NCBI GenBank assembly: GCA_000482145.1
Contig: AUXH01000007.1
Span: 1 to 64,000, forward strand
Direction: 5' to 3'
Length of the DNA: 64,000 nt
DNA from: Strigomonas culicis
Taxonomy: Eukaryota > Euglenozoa > Kinetoplastea > Trypanosomatida > Trypanosomatidae
Position numbers and translations under genes: made by a program. Shown here in pieces: positions 55,526 to 64,000 of the stretch (position 1 is its first letter; every line of letters begins with the position of its first letter). The notes beneath the pieces were generated by a model that was not told the DNA's origin, did not search any database, and was given only the letters and a program-made list of their open reading frames with translations.

Positions 55526-56851
55526 ATGCTTTTTTTCTCCAATATTGTGTGGTTAATAGAATTTTTTCTTTTTCTAATTCGAGGTATATGCGTCGCACTA
55601 GCAGATTTGTACATCATGTACATGCGGGTGGGCGTCGTCTGGCGCCGCAATCGCTGTCGTCCTCCATCGATGGAGCGCCAAGATTTGGTCATGCAGCTTG
55701 CGCCGCAGTCCCCCTATCATAGCAAGGTGTCCGTTACCGACATGCACCTCCACTTGAACGCATCGTTTATTGACCGACAGCTCTGGAAGAGCCTCAGCAA
55801 CAACAACGCTCTCCCGTCCGCTGTCGTGACCGGCGTGTCCTACGGCGGGATTGGCTTTTACACGGCGCTTCACCTGCTGCTGAGTGGCGTCAACGTCCAC
55901 GGCGTCGTGCGCAGCGACACGCAGCTGCGGCAGGTCGCGCACATGATGCAGGTGGCGGTGGACCGTCAGTGTGTGCTGCACAAGGAGTGGATGGGCAAGA
56001 TTGGCCGCATTATGCTGCACCTGTGCGACCTGAGCGACACGGCTGCTGTGTCGCGGCTCGCGGACACCATCCTGACGGACCCCAACCTGCGCATCGTGGT
56101 GTGCAGCGCGGGACCGATGTGCACGCCGGTGGGCCTTTCGCCGCAAGGGTTGGAGGAGCAGTTCGCCACGCACTACGTCGGCCACAGCCTCCTCCTGCTC
56201 CGCCTGCTGGCGCACCGCCGCGCCTCCAACGTGCCGGTGCGAACACTGCCGCCGTGGCGCATCGTCCTCCTCTCCTCCGGCACCGCGGCGACCGCGGCGC
56301 CGAACGACTTCACGACGTTCCACCAATGGCCCGACGCGGCGCAGGCGGCGACTTTCTCGAGCCCCTTTAGCGGGTACAACAACGCAAAGATGTGCGAGCT
56401 GCTCTTCGGCCTCGCGCTGTCTCGCGTCGTGCGGACGGAGCGGCGCCTGGCCACCTGCACGGTCTGCATGCTGCACCCGGGCCCCACGCGCAGCCGCGCC
56501 CTCGCGAACAGTGGGCTGCCCTTGCAGAAATGGCTCCACGGGGAGGCCGCTGCGCTGCTGTGCGTGTCCCCTGTCATCGCCGCGCTCTTCGTGGTCGACT
56601 TGGCGCTGTCGAAGCGGCACGAGCAGGCGAACGGCCACTTCTTCCGGATGGGTGAGGACCAGACCGTCTACCACCAGAAGATGATACACCATCCGGAGAC
56701 GCGGAAGGGCTTCTTTCGCAACTCGACTCTGTTCCCCGGCATCCCAGGACCCGAAGTCGCCTTGTCCATTGGAAACCAAAACTGGCTGTGGCGCGCAACC
56801 ATTCGGTACTTTGTGGAAAACAAGCTAATAGACGCATCCTCCTTTAACTAG
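55526..56851 (+). CDS. Short-chain dehydrogenase/reductase (retinol-dehydrogenase-like), membrane-anchored
   Basis: A 441-residue SDR. A hydrophobic N-terminal segment (residues ~4-31) would anchor it in a membrane. The cofactor turn is TGVSYGGIG (102-110), an NNAG-like position reads VVCSAGP, a LLSSG strand provides the catalytic Ser, and the active-site pair is Tyr284-x3-Lys288 (YNNAK), followed by the HPGPTRS block equivalent to PG(W/T) in retinol dehydrogenases. The C-terminal ~90 residues are longer than in a minimal SDR. The substrate is unknown; steroid, retinoid or lipid ketones are typical of this group. In-frame ATGs at 55616, 55622 and 55670 are alternative starts if the hydrophobic segment, which comes from T-rich DNA, is not translated. 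Confidence 0.9.
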   Translation: MLFFSNIVWLIEFFLFLIRGICVALADLYIMYMRVGVVWRRNRCRPPSMERQDLVMQLAPQSPYHSKVSVTDMHLHLNASFIDRQLWKSLSNNNALPSAVVTGVSYGGIGFYTALHLLLSGVNVHGVVRSDTQLRQVAHMMQVAVDRQCVLHKEWMGKIGRIMLHLCDLSDTAAVSRLADTILTDPNLRIVVCSAGPMCTPVGLSPQGLEEQFATHYVGHSLLLLRLLAHRRASNVPVRTLPPWRIVLLSSGTAATAAPNDFTTFHQWPDAAQAATFSSPFSGYNNAKMCELLFGLALSRVVRTERRLATCTVCMLHPGPTRSRALANSGLPLQKWLHGEAAALLCVSPVIAALFVVDLALSKRHEQANGHFFRMGEDQTVYHQKMIHHPETRKGFFRNSTLFPGIPGPEVALSIGNQNWLWRATIRYFVENKLIDASSFN

Positions 56852-57271
56852 GGGTGGTGCTCACTGCAGCACGCGACAGGGGAATAGGCGTTCCTTACCG
56901 CGCTTCCACTTTTTTTCTTTTTGCCACAATCCTCACCGCTTCAAGTATTCTTTTTCTTGTTACTGTTTATATCCTTTTTTTTATTTGTTTATTCTGTTTG
57001 AATACCAGATCCAACCCACCTTGCCCTATTGAAGTGTGGCTGTATACACGCCTTGTGCAGTGTCTGGTTGCACTTGTCCCTTAAACCGAACGGGTGAGAG
57101 TTCAACAGCACACAAAATGATGTATTCATATTGGAAATGCGCACTCTCTCTCCCTTTCTCTCTATGTTGCTTTGGCCGTCGATCACTCTGAAACTGTTCT
57201 TGCTGTCACTCTTGTCGTCGTTCTTGGTACTTTTAACTTAAAGTCATACTAGTGAAGATTTACCGAATGGT
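56852..57271 (+). other. Intergenic region
   Basis: T-rich spacer with a CT-rich tract at about 57144-57163. An out-of-frame ATG at 57267 begins a 14-codon reading frame that overlaps the start of the next gene. No other feature seen. Confidence 0.5.
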
Positions 57272-58621
57272 ATGGCGCAGAGGAGCGGAACTAAGCTCTT
57301 GCCAGAGGTAACCGCCTCCGCCTTGCGACGACCAGTCGAACGGTCAAGCCATTCAACAAGTGTCTGCGATGATTCGGCTGCCGCTACGGTACCAGAGTGT
57401 GTGTTGTCACCCCAATCACCGGACGAGAACGCGTCGACGCTCGGTGACGACGCACTCTGGCAGGCGGTCTCCGACACCGTAGAACAGGATAGGAAGACGG
57501 AACACCCACGAGAGAAACACAAGCGTTTCGGTATAATGCCCCTGCGGCGCCGGTCCACGCACCGCGACTGGAAGTCCGTGGTGAGCCTGCACTCGGACGA
57601 AAGGGAGAAGACAGGTCCACCGGAGGAGGTGGAGCAGATTGTGGCCGCCGCCAAACAGAGCGCGGAGGTAGAAAATGTGCTGTCCATTTTGCACTTTCTA
57701 GTCGCCGAACGCCTCCGACGAGAAGGGCAATTAGAACCTGGAAGCGTGATGGTTTCCAATGCGGTTCTCTCGACGATTAACACCCACACGCATGTTCGTG
57801 TTTGGGATGCGCGCGAGGGCAGCGGGCCGGCGCCTGGAGCGGGGGCCTCCAGTTCACCAGCGGCTGCGAGAGTGGATACAGGATCGGAACAGTCCATATA
57901 CGTGGAGGTCCCAATTGCCTACAACAGCGATATAGGGTCGGAAAGAAAGAGGGAGACTGGAGCGACCGCAGTCTCGCCGGAAGAGGAGTGCCTGAAGCCA
58001 CTCCCTCAGCTTTCCCCACAGCTCGACACTTACACCACTCCCTTTTTAAAGGTTTGTCTTCACGAAGGGAAGGGCATATACGCCATACACATTGTATATC
58101 TCTCCCCCGAGCTCATACCCAGTCCAAAGAAAGACAACGCCCTTGAGCGCAAGTCTCATCGGAACACAAGCACCGTCAAGCACCTCCAAAAAGAAAGGAT
58201 CATGGAAAAGGAGCACCCGTCGTCGGAATGCAAAAACTGGTCTTCCCCGGTAGTGGTCAGACGCCACAAACCAACTCAAGCGCACATACCTACGCAGGAC
58301 ATGATTGGCCTCAAAGAGCTTATTGTAAAGCGTACTGATTCGGTCGAAGAAACGTACACAAAAACAGATATCAAAACCATAGTTGTTTCGTCCGCCAACC
58401 AGAAAAAGAGCAGCACACCTCTTCCGCAACAGCAGCGTTCGGAGACCCCACCGCGTCGAGAAACCAAAACGAATACCTCTCACTCCCCTCTTGTACTGCG
58501 CCGTGAGAGCGAGAGGGAAAAGGCCACGAGTGCCGCCTTCGATCCCGCGCGGCCAATGCAGACAACCCCATTCAATGGATCCAATCGACCGCTTACTTAT
58601 GCCACGGTGCGGCATCTGTAA
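57272..58621 (+). CDS. Hypothetical disordered protein
   Basis: A 449-residue protein I do not recognise. It is rich in Ser, Thr, Arg, Lys, Pro and Glu and largely disordered. The only compact part is a predicted helical segment at residues ~110-150 (VEQIVAAAKQSAEVENVLSILHFLVAERLRREG). There is no signal peptide, membrane helix or known motif. Several short basic clusters (for example MPLRRRSTHR at ~89-98) could direct nuclear import or phosphorylation (speculative). Third-position GC is clearly lower than in both neighbours. A 14-codon out-of-frame ORF begins five bases upstream and overlaps the start. Confidence 0.78.
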   Translation: MAQRSGTKLLPEVTASALRRPVERSSHSTSVCDDSAAATVPECVLSPQSPDENASTLGDDALWQAVSDTVEQDRKTEHPREKHKRFGIMPLRRRSTHRDWKSVVSLHSDEREKTGPPEEVEQIVAAAKQSAEVENVLSILHFLVAERLRREGQLEPGSVMVSNAVLSTINTHTHVRVWDAREGSGPAPGAGASSSPAAARVDTGSEQSIYVEVPIAYNSDIGSERKRETGATAVSPEEECLKPLPQLSPQLDTYTTPFLKVCLHEGKGIYAIHIVYLSPELIPSPKKDNALERKSHRNTSTVKHLQKERIMEKEHPSSECKNWSSPVVVRRHKPTQAHIPTQDMIGLKELIVKRTDSVEETYTKTDIKTIVVSSANQKKSSTPLPQQQRSETPPRRETKTNTSHSPLVLRRESEREKATSAAFDPARPMQTTPFNGSNRPLTYATVRHL

Positions 58622-58962
58622 GTAGGAGAGAGAAAAAAAATGTACCATTGTACTGTTTACTTCCCATGCGAAAAACACGTGAAATATGTATTATTCTGTT
58701 TTTTTGCTTATTACTGAATGCAGCTAATAATAATGTTTTTTTTTTTGTTCACACCTCTTTGTTTCTTCTGCCTTTGCCCCTTTTGTACATCTATTGCTCC
58801 GGAATGGATTGCATCAATGAATGAACTCTCTCCCTTTATTCGTCTCGTAGCTTACACCAAGCAAGAGCATACACATTTTTTTTTGTGTGTGTGTGTGCGA
58901 CATCCTTCACATCGACAGTACGCCGGAGGCGACACAAAACAATCAAAACAAAAAGGAACAAC
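58622..58962 (+). other. Intergenic region with short TG run
   Basis: T-rich. Includes a T run and TG run at about 58876-58899, and AG at 58918-58919 after CT-rich sequence. The in-frame ATG at 58885 precedes this AG, so the importin start is placed at 58963. Confidence 0.55.
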
Positions 58963-61900
58963 ATGAGTGCCGTGAATGTGCTGCACCTGTTGCAGGTAGC
59001 CTATGGCGGTAGTAAAGAGGAGCGCACTCTGGCAACGGCACAGTTGGAAGAGGCGCTCAAATCTGCGAACGCGCCGCAGTACCTGGTGGAGCTCCTGTCG
59101 GCCGGCATTAACCCCTCTCTTGCGCCCGAGCAGAGCCTGTCCGCTCTCATTTACGCGAAGAACTGCCTCATGTTCACGGTGCCGGACGAGATGCTCCAGA
59201 ACACACCGGGTCTGCTGCAGGAGGCGGAGTCCCTTCTGTTTAAGGGGGCGCTCAGCGCCCCGGAAACGCATCGCCGCATCATCCACGCGTGCTGCGCGAC
59301 GCTCATCAGCGGGTTTCAGTGGAACTACCTACCGGACCTGATGCCGCTGGTGCTCGCGGACCTGTCACAGCGCAGCGCCGAGGCGTCGCTCGCGGTGCTC
59401 GAGCTGCTCTACACGTATCTGGGGCGCTTCAAGACGCCGGAGCTGGACCCCATGGCTGTCAAGCTGGAGGCATGTCAGCCGCTCTTCCAGGCGCTGCCGC
59501 CCTATCTGCAGTACCATGAGCCCGCTGTCGCGCGCGTCGTCTTCAAACTGATGGAGTGCGTCGTCGAGGTGGGGCTGCAGCTGAAGGACGCGCGCTCCAT
59601 CCCGGCGAGCGCGTACGACCAGTGGCTGACGCTGCTCTGCCAGTACCCGCAGCAGAACTATGACGCCGCGCGCCAGGCGGGAGGAAAGGCACTGGAGAAC
59701 TACGTCAAGTGCGTCAAGCGCATCGCGCTCATCTCCTTCGCCTTCATTAATCATGCCTCGAACGCTTCCAAGACGCCCCCGATTGCGACGCACTTTATGA
59801 AGGTGTACGCGGTGCAGTTCTTCCTGGTGTGGAAGGAGTGGCTTACGATTGAGGTACCCCCCGCCTCGCTCGCGGTCTACAAGGACAGCTTTCTGCGCGC
59901 GATTAGCTACATACGGCTGTGCGCCAATCACGAGGCGCTGTACCGCGAACACATGCGGCCCCAGGCGCTCCTCCTCATTGAGAAGCTGTTCTTTCCCTTC
60001 CTGTGCTTCACCGAGGAGGACGAGGAGATTTTCGCCGACCAAGACGGCCTGTCGGAGTTCGTGCAGTACATGACGGAGCAGACGATCGGCGGCGGCGTGT
60101 CGTCGCTGCGCGAGGAGGCCTCGCACGCGATCACGGGGCTGATCGGCGGCAAGAAGAAGTTCCACGACGCCTCCGGGCTGCTGCAGGAGGTGCTCCGCGT
60201 GCTGACGAGCGGCCTCTCGCTCGAGGACAGTGAGGGCACCTTTGGCCGCGTCTTCGGCTTCCTGCACCTCCTGTGCATCCTGCGCAAGTACCTGAAGCAG
60301 GTGCCCGAGATCTGGTCCGGGCAGATGGCGCACGTGCTCAAGCAGTACGTCGCGCCGCGCCTGCAGCCGAACAACCCCTTTGTGCCCCTGCGCTGCAAGG
60401 CGCTGGAGGTGTGCCAGCGCTTCGCCAAGGTCCCGATGACCGAGGAGGACTACGGCTCCTTCATCCAGATGATGGGCGGTCTCGTGCAGGACAACGACCC
60501 ACGCGTGCGGCTCACCGCGATCGACGCCATGTGCACGCTGCTGGAGAAGAAACAGGGCCGGCAGTACCTCAAGCCGCTGCTCGTGCCCTTGGTGGAGGAG
60601 TGCATGCAGTTTATGGACCGCGTGCGCACCACCTTCGTGCCTACCGTCATTTTGCACTTGGCCACGTACTTTTCCCCGGAGCTGGGCCCCGTCATGGGCC
60701 GCCTTGGGCAGACGCTCGTGCGGCAGTTCCTCGCGACCGCCTTCGACCTCTCCTTCATCGAGAACGAAGCGGATGAGTCCAACCTGGCACAGTACGAGAT
60801 GGCCGCGCACAGCGGCGACGCCCTTCTGCAGGCCATCTCGACAGTGGTCTGCGCGTGCGAGAACAACCCGGCGGCGCTGGTCGTCATGCGGCCCGACGTC
60901 GTGCGGCTGATCCGGACGGTGCTCGAGCAGCCGGACTCCTTCGACTACATGGAGAGCGCCTTGGGCATCTGCGTGCACATCGTCGTCTTCTCGAAGCCCG
61001 TGCCGCAGGAGTGCTGGGACATCCTCCCGCTGCTGTTTAAGTGCGTCGAGGAGGGCATCGGCGTGGACTTCTTCAGCATCGTGGAGGAGGTACTGGACAA
61101 CTTTATTTCGAACGATCCGCTCACGTACATGCAGAACGCGCCGCTCATGGAGCGGACGTACAACATCTGCAGCAAGATGCTGCTCGGCGGCGTGGTGTGT
61201 CTCGACGAGTGCCAGATCGCCGTCCCGCAGCTGATCCAGGCGCTGCTCCACCAGGCAAAGGGCTCCGCGGTGCCGTCCGCGATGAGCGGGTACCTTCAGA
61301 GGTTCGCGCTGCTGCTGCTGCAGGCGCTCATCAGCCCGGCCATCCAGGCGAGCGGCGTCGCCATCCGCGTGTGGGTCATTGCCGCGATCATGGACTGCTT
61401 CTACTACGACGCCCAGGCGATGCTGGACATCGTGTCGGAGTCCGGCGCGTACCCCAACTTCTTCGACGGGTTCTTCTACTTCCTGCGCGGGTGCCTGGAG
61501 GGGCCGCAGGCCGCCCCCGAGGTCAGTGGGAAGAAGAAGAAGTCCAAGAAGAAGACGGAGGAGGCCTACGAGGTGGTGGAGGCGCTGTCCCTCCTGACCC
61601 GTAAGGTGATCGCGCTGGGGCTCGCCGCGCTGCTCCCCGTTGTCTGCCAGGCGGACCATCCGCTGCACGCGCACTTTGTGGAGCACTACCTGGCCACCGC
61701 GGTGGCGGTCATCCAGTACTGTCTCTTTACGAACTGCGCCAAGTACGAGGCGCGCTGCGCCGTCATGAAGCACGAGATCTACAAGATACAGCACGACATC
61801 GAGGACGAGGTGGCCGACACCGACGATAACCCGTTCGCCGAGGACGCGGAGGAAGGCGATCTCGGGGCGAGCGCGGACGACCTTTCGGAGGCGGAGTACT

Positions 61901-62181
61901 GCGACGTCGACGGCGCCGGCGGCGCGCCGGCCGGGATGGAGCCGGACGAGGGTGACGACTACAGCGGCCCCATCGATGATGTCAACGAGGTGCAGGTGTT
62001 CGGCCAGTGGTGCACCACGCTTCCCGCGCTGGGCCCGCACGTCCAGCAGCAGGCGGGCGCCGCGCTGCGGTCGGAGCAGGAGCTGCTGCAAGCCGCCGCG
62101 GTGGCTGCGACGTACCGCAGCATGTACAAGGAGTATGAGCAGGTCTGTCAGGAGGATTATCATAAGAGGACGCAGAGTTAG
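58963..62181 (+). CDS. Importin-beta family karyopherin, importin-7/8 (Nmd5/Sxm1) type
   Basis: A 1,072-residue all-helical HEAT-repeat protein. The N-terminus resembles an importin-beta N-terminal domain (residues ~5-90). The middle and the segment YMESALGICVHIVVFSKPVPQECWDILPLLFKCVEE (compare the SPQMWQLLP region of IPO8), followed by VDFFSIVEEVLDNFIS, match importin 7/8. A Lys-rich patch (KKKKSKKKTEE) and an acidic Asp/Glu-rich stretch (~950-1015) near the C-terminus are also typical of this subfamily, whose acidic loop binds Ran or cargo. It probably carries ribosomal proteins, histones or signalling cargo into the nucleus. The antisense strand carries a 944-codon open frame, an artefact of GC3 bias. 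Confidence 0.93.
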   Translation: MSAVNVLHLLQVAYGGSKEERTLATAQLEEALKSANAPQYLVELLSAGINPSLAPEQSLSALIYAKNCLMFTVPDEMLQNTPGLLQEAESLLFKGALSAPETHRRIIHACCATLISGFQWNYLPDLMPLVLADLSQRSAEASLAVLELLYTYLGRFKTPELDPMAVKLEACQPLFQALPPYLQYHEPAVARVVFKLMECVVEVGLQLKDARSIPASAYDQWLTLLCQYPQQNYDAARQAGGKALENYVKCVKRIALISFAFINHASNASKTPPIATHFMKVYAVQFFLVWKEWLTIEVPPASLAVYKDSFLRAISYIRLCANHEALYREHMRPQALLLIEKLFFPFLCFTEEDEEIFADQDGLSEFVQYMTEQTIGGGVSSLREEASHAITGLIGGKKKFHDASGLLQEVLRVLTSGLSLEDSEGTFGRVFGFLHLLCILRKYLKQVPEIWSGQMAHVLKQYVAPRLQPNNPFVPLRCKALEVCQRFAKVPMTEEDYGSFIQMMGGLVQDNDPRVRLTAIDAMCTLLEKKQGRQYLKPLLVPLVEECMQFMDRVRTTFVPTVILHLATYFSPELGPVMGRLGQTLVRQFLATAFDLSFIENEADESNLAQYEMAAHSGDALLQAISTVVCACENNPAALVVMRPDVVRLIRTVLEQPDSFDYMESALGICVHIVVFSKPVPQECWDILPLLFKCVEEGIGVDFFSIVEEVLDNFISNDPLTYMQNAPLMERTYNICSKMLLGGVVCLDECQIAVPQLIQALLHQAKGSAVPSAMSGYLQRFALLLLQALISPAIQASGVAIRVWVIAAIMDCFYYDAQAMLDIVSESGAYPNFFDGFFYFLRGCLEGPQAAPEVSGKKKKSKKKTEEAYEVVEALSLLTRKVIALGLAALLPVVCQADHPLHAHFVEHYLATAVAVIQYCLFTNCAKYEARCAVMKHEIYKIQHDIEDEVADTDDNPFAEDAEEGDLGASADDLSEAEYCDVDGAGGAPAGMEPDEGDDYSGPIDDVNEVQVFGQWCTTLPALGPHVQQQAGAALRSEQELLQAAAVAATYRSMYKEYEQVCQEDYHKRTQS

Positions 62182-62709
62182 AAGAAGCAGTTGATGCAAG
62201 AAATGCGATGACAGGAAACGAACAGCTCTGTTACTGAAGAACCTTTTTTTTTACTTTTACGTGTGATATAATTAAACTAAGCGACTAATTATTGTAATGA
62301 AGACAATACAATGAAGAGTTTCCCTCTCCTTCTCCCTTTGTCACGGTTACCTTGTATGCGTTGCAGTAATACAAACGTATCTTTGTTTTTTTTTTAAAAA
62401 AAAATGTGTAATGAAAACAATGTACTTGAATCAGAAACAGTACTATTTCTTTCCTATCCCTCTTAGTGCCTTTTTTTTTAAGTTTTCTTTCTCTTTGTTA
62501 TTTACATATAGTATTTTATTCTATTTTGCTTTTTTTCATTTTTTTCTTTCTTCATTGTTCACTTTGCGAGAAAAGCTCAGCATTTTTAGCTGCACGCCTT
62601 TGCCCGTCAAGTAGAGTTAACATTTTTTTTTGTACTGTAATTGTATATACATATACTTATAGATCATTGTGCAGCTTTAAACTCCACTAGGAGTATAAAG
62701 CGATAAAAC
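62182..62709 (+). other. Intergenic region
   Basis: Strongly AT-rich. T tracts at about 62470-62480 and 62537-62555 and a T run near 62620; AGs downstream at 62661-62662 and 62673-62674 are candidate acceptors for the last gene. No structured RNA recognised. Confidence 0.5.
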
Positions 62710-64000
62710 ATGGGAGTGCCCGTGGTGAAGATACGCTGCTCAGACACGAAAAGTAACGAATCCGCCCCTCTGTTCCCTTCACATGCACAGCAGCATTCGT
62801 CCTTTTCGACTACTGTGTCGGAGCCGCGACGCGCGCCACCGCAGACCCATGTCTCAGAATCAATTCACCTGCCTTTGCCACCCTTGCCTGCGCGTACTTT
62901 GTCGCTCCTAGATTCGAAGCCAACCGTTTCGACCTTCTATAAGAAGAACGCCAGCGACCACGGCCACGTCTTCAGTACCGGCGTGCAGAATCTCTCGCTG
63001 GGAAGACCCATGTCTCCCACGGAGGTGGAGGACCGTGCGAGCCTGCTCTCCCTCCAATCGGACGCAGAGGCGGACGCACTCTTTGCACCGCGGCTGCCGC
63101 CCCGGTCACCGTTCAGCGGCACACGCGTCGGCTCTGCCAACCAGCTCACCCCGGTGCACCGCGACGTCTACGGCGTCCCGATCGCCCCGCTGTCGCAGGC
63201 GAGCGACGAGGGCGAGGGGTTGGCGAGCGCGCCGGCTGGCACGACCGGCGGCGCCGCGGTGGAGCCCCCCAACCGCCAGGTCATCAGCAGCGTGCTGCTG
63301 AACTCCCGCTTCGACGCGCGCATGCTGGACGGCTGCTCCGCGACGGAGGTCACCGCACGCGTCGAGCAGCAGCTCTCCCGCGCGTGCGGCCTCCCTGCGC
63401 TGCAGCCGGCGAGCGGCGCGGGGGCCCCGGACCCCGGCCACGCCAGCTTCACGATCGGCGAGACGCGTGTGGAGGTCGCCGAGTACGTCCAGTTTCTCTG
63501 CGACCTCGCGACGGAGATGAAGGGGCGGCCACGCGTCCGTGTGCCCTGGAACCACGCGCCGCCGACGCCCCCGGAGGGGCCCGCCCGCAAAAAGCGCGCG
63601 CCGCGCGTGCTGTGGCGCCAGTACGAGCTGGTGGAGAAGCCGCCACGCGTGCCGGGCGGCGCCGCTGCGCAGACGCGCACCTCGATGGAGGAGAACCGCC
63701 ACTACAGCGAGCCGAACGAGCTCAACCTGCCGGGCGTCGTCGCACCGATCCGGGCCGTGGTGTCGCCCGCGTACGGCATCGCCGTGCCGACCTCGATCGG
63801 CTCGACCCCTGCCTCCGCCAACACCAGCGACACGTACCCACTGCAGCTGAACATGGCGACCCTCGACAGCCGCCCCGTCAACCAGGGCACCGCCAGCGGC
63901 ACAGAGAGCACGCCGTTTGAAGACGGGTGTGTCGTGTTAGAGCCCGGCGACGGCGAGAAGCGGGACGCATTGCCCCTTGGCACATCGGATGGGCCGTTGC
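62710..64000 (+). CDS. Unknown protein, 5' part (runs off the right end)
   Basis: An open frame from ATG 62710 with no stop to the window end: 430 complete codons and one extra base. It reads on the + strand, follows an AT-rich leader and turns strongly GC3-rich after ~62,950, like its neighbours. The product is Pro/Ala/Ser/Arg-rich and largely disordered. A short compact stretch at about residues 245-290 (HASFTIGETRVEVAEYVQFLCDLATEM) could be helical and folded. There is no signal peptide or membrane helix in the visible part. I do not recognise a family; the conserved part may lie beyond the window. Confidence 0.85.
   Translation, partial: MGVPVVKIRCSDTKSNESAPLFPSHAQQHSSFSTTVSEPRRAPPQTHVSESIHLPLPPLPARTLSLLDSKPTVSTFYKKNASDHGHVFSTGVQNLSLGRPMSPTEVEDRASLLSLQSDAEADALFAPRLPPRSPFSGTRVGSANQLTPVHRDVYGVPIAPLSQASDEGEGLASAPAGTTGGAAVEPPNRQVISSVLLNSRFDARMLDGCSATEVTARVEQQLSRACGLPALQPASGAGAPDPGHASFTIGETRVEVAEYVQFLCDLATEMKGRPRVRVPWNHAPPTPPEGPARKKRAPRVLWRQYELVEKPPRVPGGAAAQTRTSMEENRHYSEPNELNLPGVVAPIRAVVSPAYGIAVPTSIGSTPASANTSDTYPLQLNMATLDSRPVNQGTASGTESTPFEDGCVVLEPGDGEKRDALPLGTSDGPL

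Noticed and set aside
59365..62199. 944-codon open frame on the minus strand opposite the importin gene
   Set aside because: It is exactly antisense to a well-supported karyopherin. Strong GC at third codon positions removes stops from the opposite frame. Its product is His/Arg/Leu-rich with no family pattern.
1..64000. Transposons, retroposons, CRISPR arrays or prophage-like genes
   Set aside because: No reverse transcriptase, transposase, terminal repeats, regularly spaced repeats or integrase-type genes were recognised. The layout is an ordinary unidirectional trypanosomatid gene cluster.

Overview
This 64 kb window looks like nuclear DNA of a trypanosomatid flagellate (Kinetoplastea). 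All 30 protein genes I can support lie on the + strand, are intronless and are spaced by AT-rich, T/C-rich gaps of 0.2-1 kb. In most gaps a pyrimidine tract followed by an AG sits just ahead of the chosen ATG, which is the arrangement used for spliced-leader trans-splicing and polycistronic transcription. Family content agrees: a kinetoplastid-style MAPKK, UDP-glucose:glycoprotein glucosyltransferase, a flagellar dynein-arm assembly LRR protein, a C-8 sterol isomerase of the ergosterol route and a dynamin-like protein. I cannot name the genus. The mixture of moderately AT-rich genes at the left and very GC3-rich genes elsewhere, with very AT-rich spacers, is unlike the even GC of Leishmania.

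Layout. 1-4 kb: possible 3' end of an upstream gene, COQ7, a NAP/SET-family histone chaperone and a BAR-like coiled-coil protein. 4-9.3 kb: MAPKK, mitochondrial enoyl-CoA hydratase and a USP5-type deubiquitinase. 9.5-12.1 kb: a tandem pair of PlsC-type acyltransferases. 12.3-21.4 kb: GINS subunit Sld5, a PPP1R21-like coiled-coil protein, an M1 aminopeptidase, a GPDH-like oxidoreductase and a PH-like protein. 21.8-25.6 kb: DNAAF11/LRRC6 homologue and a dynamin-like GTPase. 26.6-30.5 kb: a 1,310-residue type I surface glycoprotein with five tandem four-cysteine Ig/cadherin-like repeats, flanked by the two longest gene-free stretches. 31.4-34.6 kb: a zinc-ribbon gene broken by a frameshift and a DTW-domain protein. 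34.8-45 kb: Rab GDI, a divergent CDK-like kinase, AIP1/WDR1, ERG2-type isomerase and a VIT/CCC1-family membrane protein. 45-64 kb: UGGT, a ZNFX1-like SF1 helicase, an SDR oxidoreductase, an unknown disordered protein, an importin-7/8-type karyopherin and an unknown open frame that runs off the right end.

Most genes are independent housekeeping functions, as is usual in a trypanosomatid transcription unit, where neighbours rarely share a pathway. Loose themes are membrane traffic (GDI, dynamin, BAR-like, PPP1R21-like), lipid and sterol metabolism (two acyltransferases, enoyl-CoA hydratase, ERG2, COQ7) and secretory quality control or surface presentation (UGGT and the adhesin-like glycoprotein). 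The items most worth a second look are the surface glycoprotein, the frameshifted zinc-ribbon gene and the CDK-like kinase with an insert in the N-lobe and no T-loop threonine. I found no tRNA, rRNA, transposon, CRISPR array or strand switch. All functional names rest on sequence patterns recognised by eye, without a database search.
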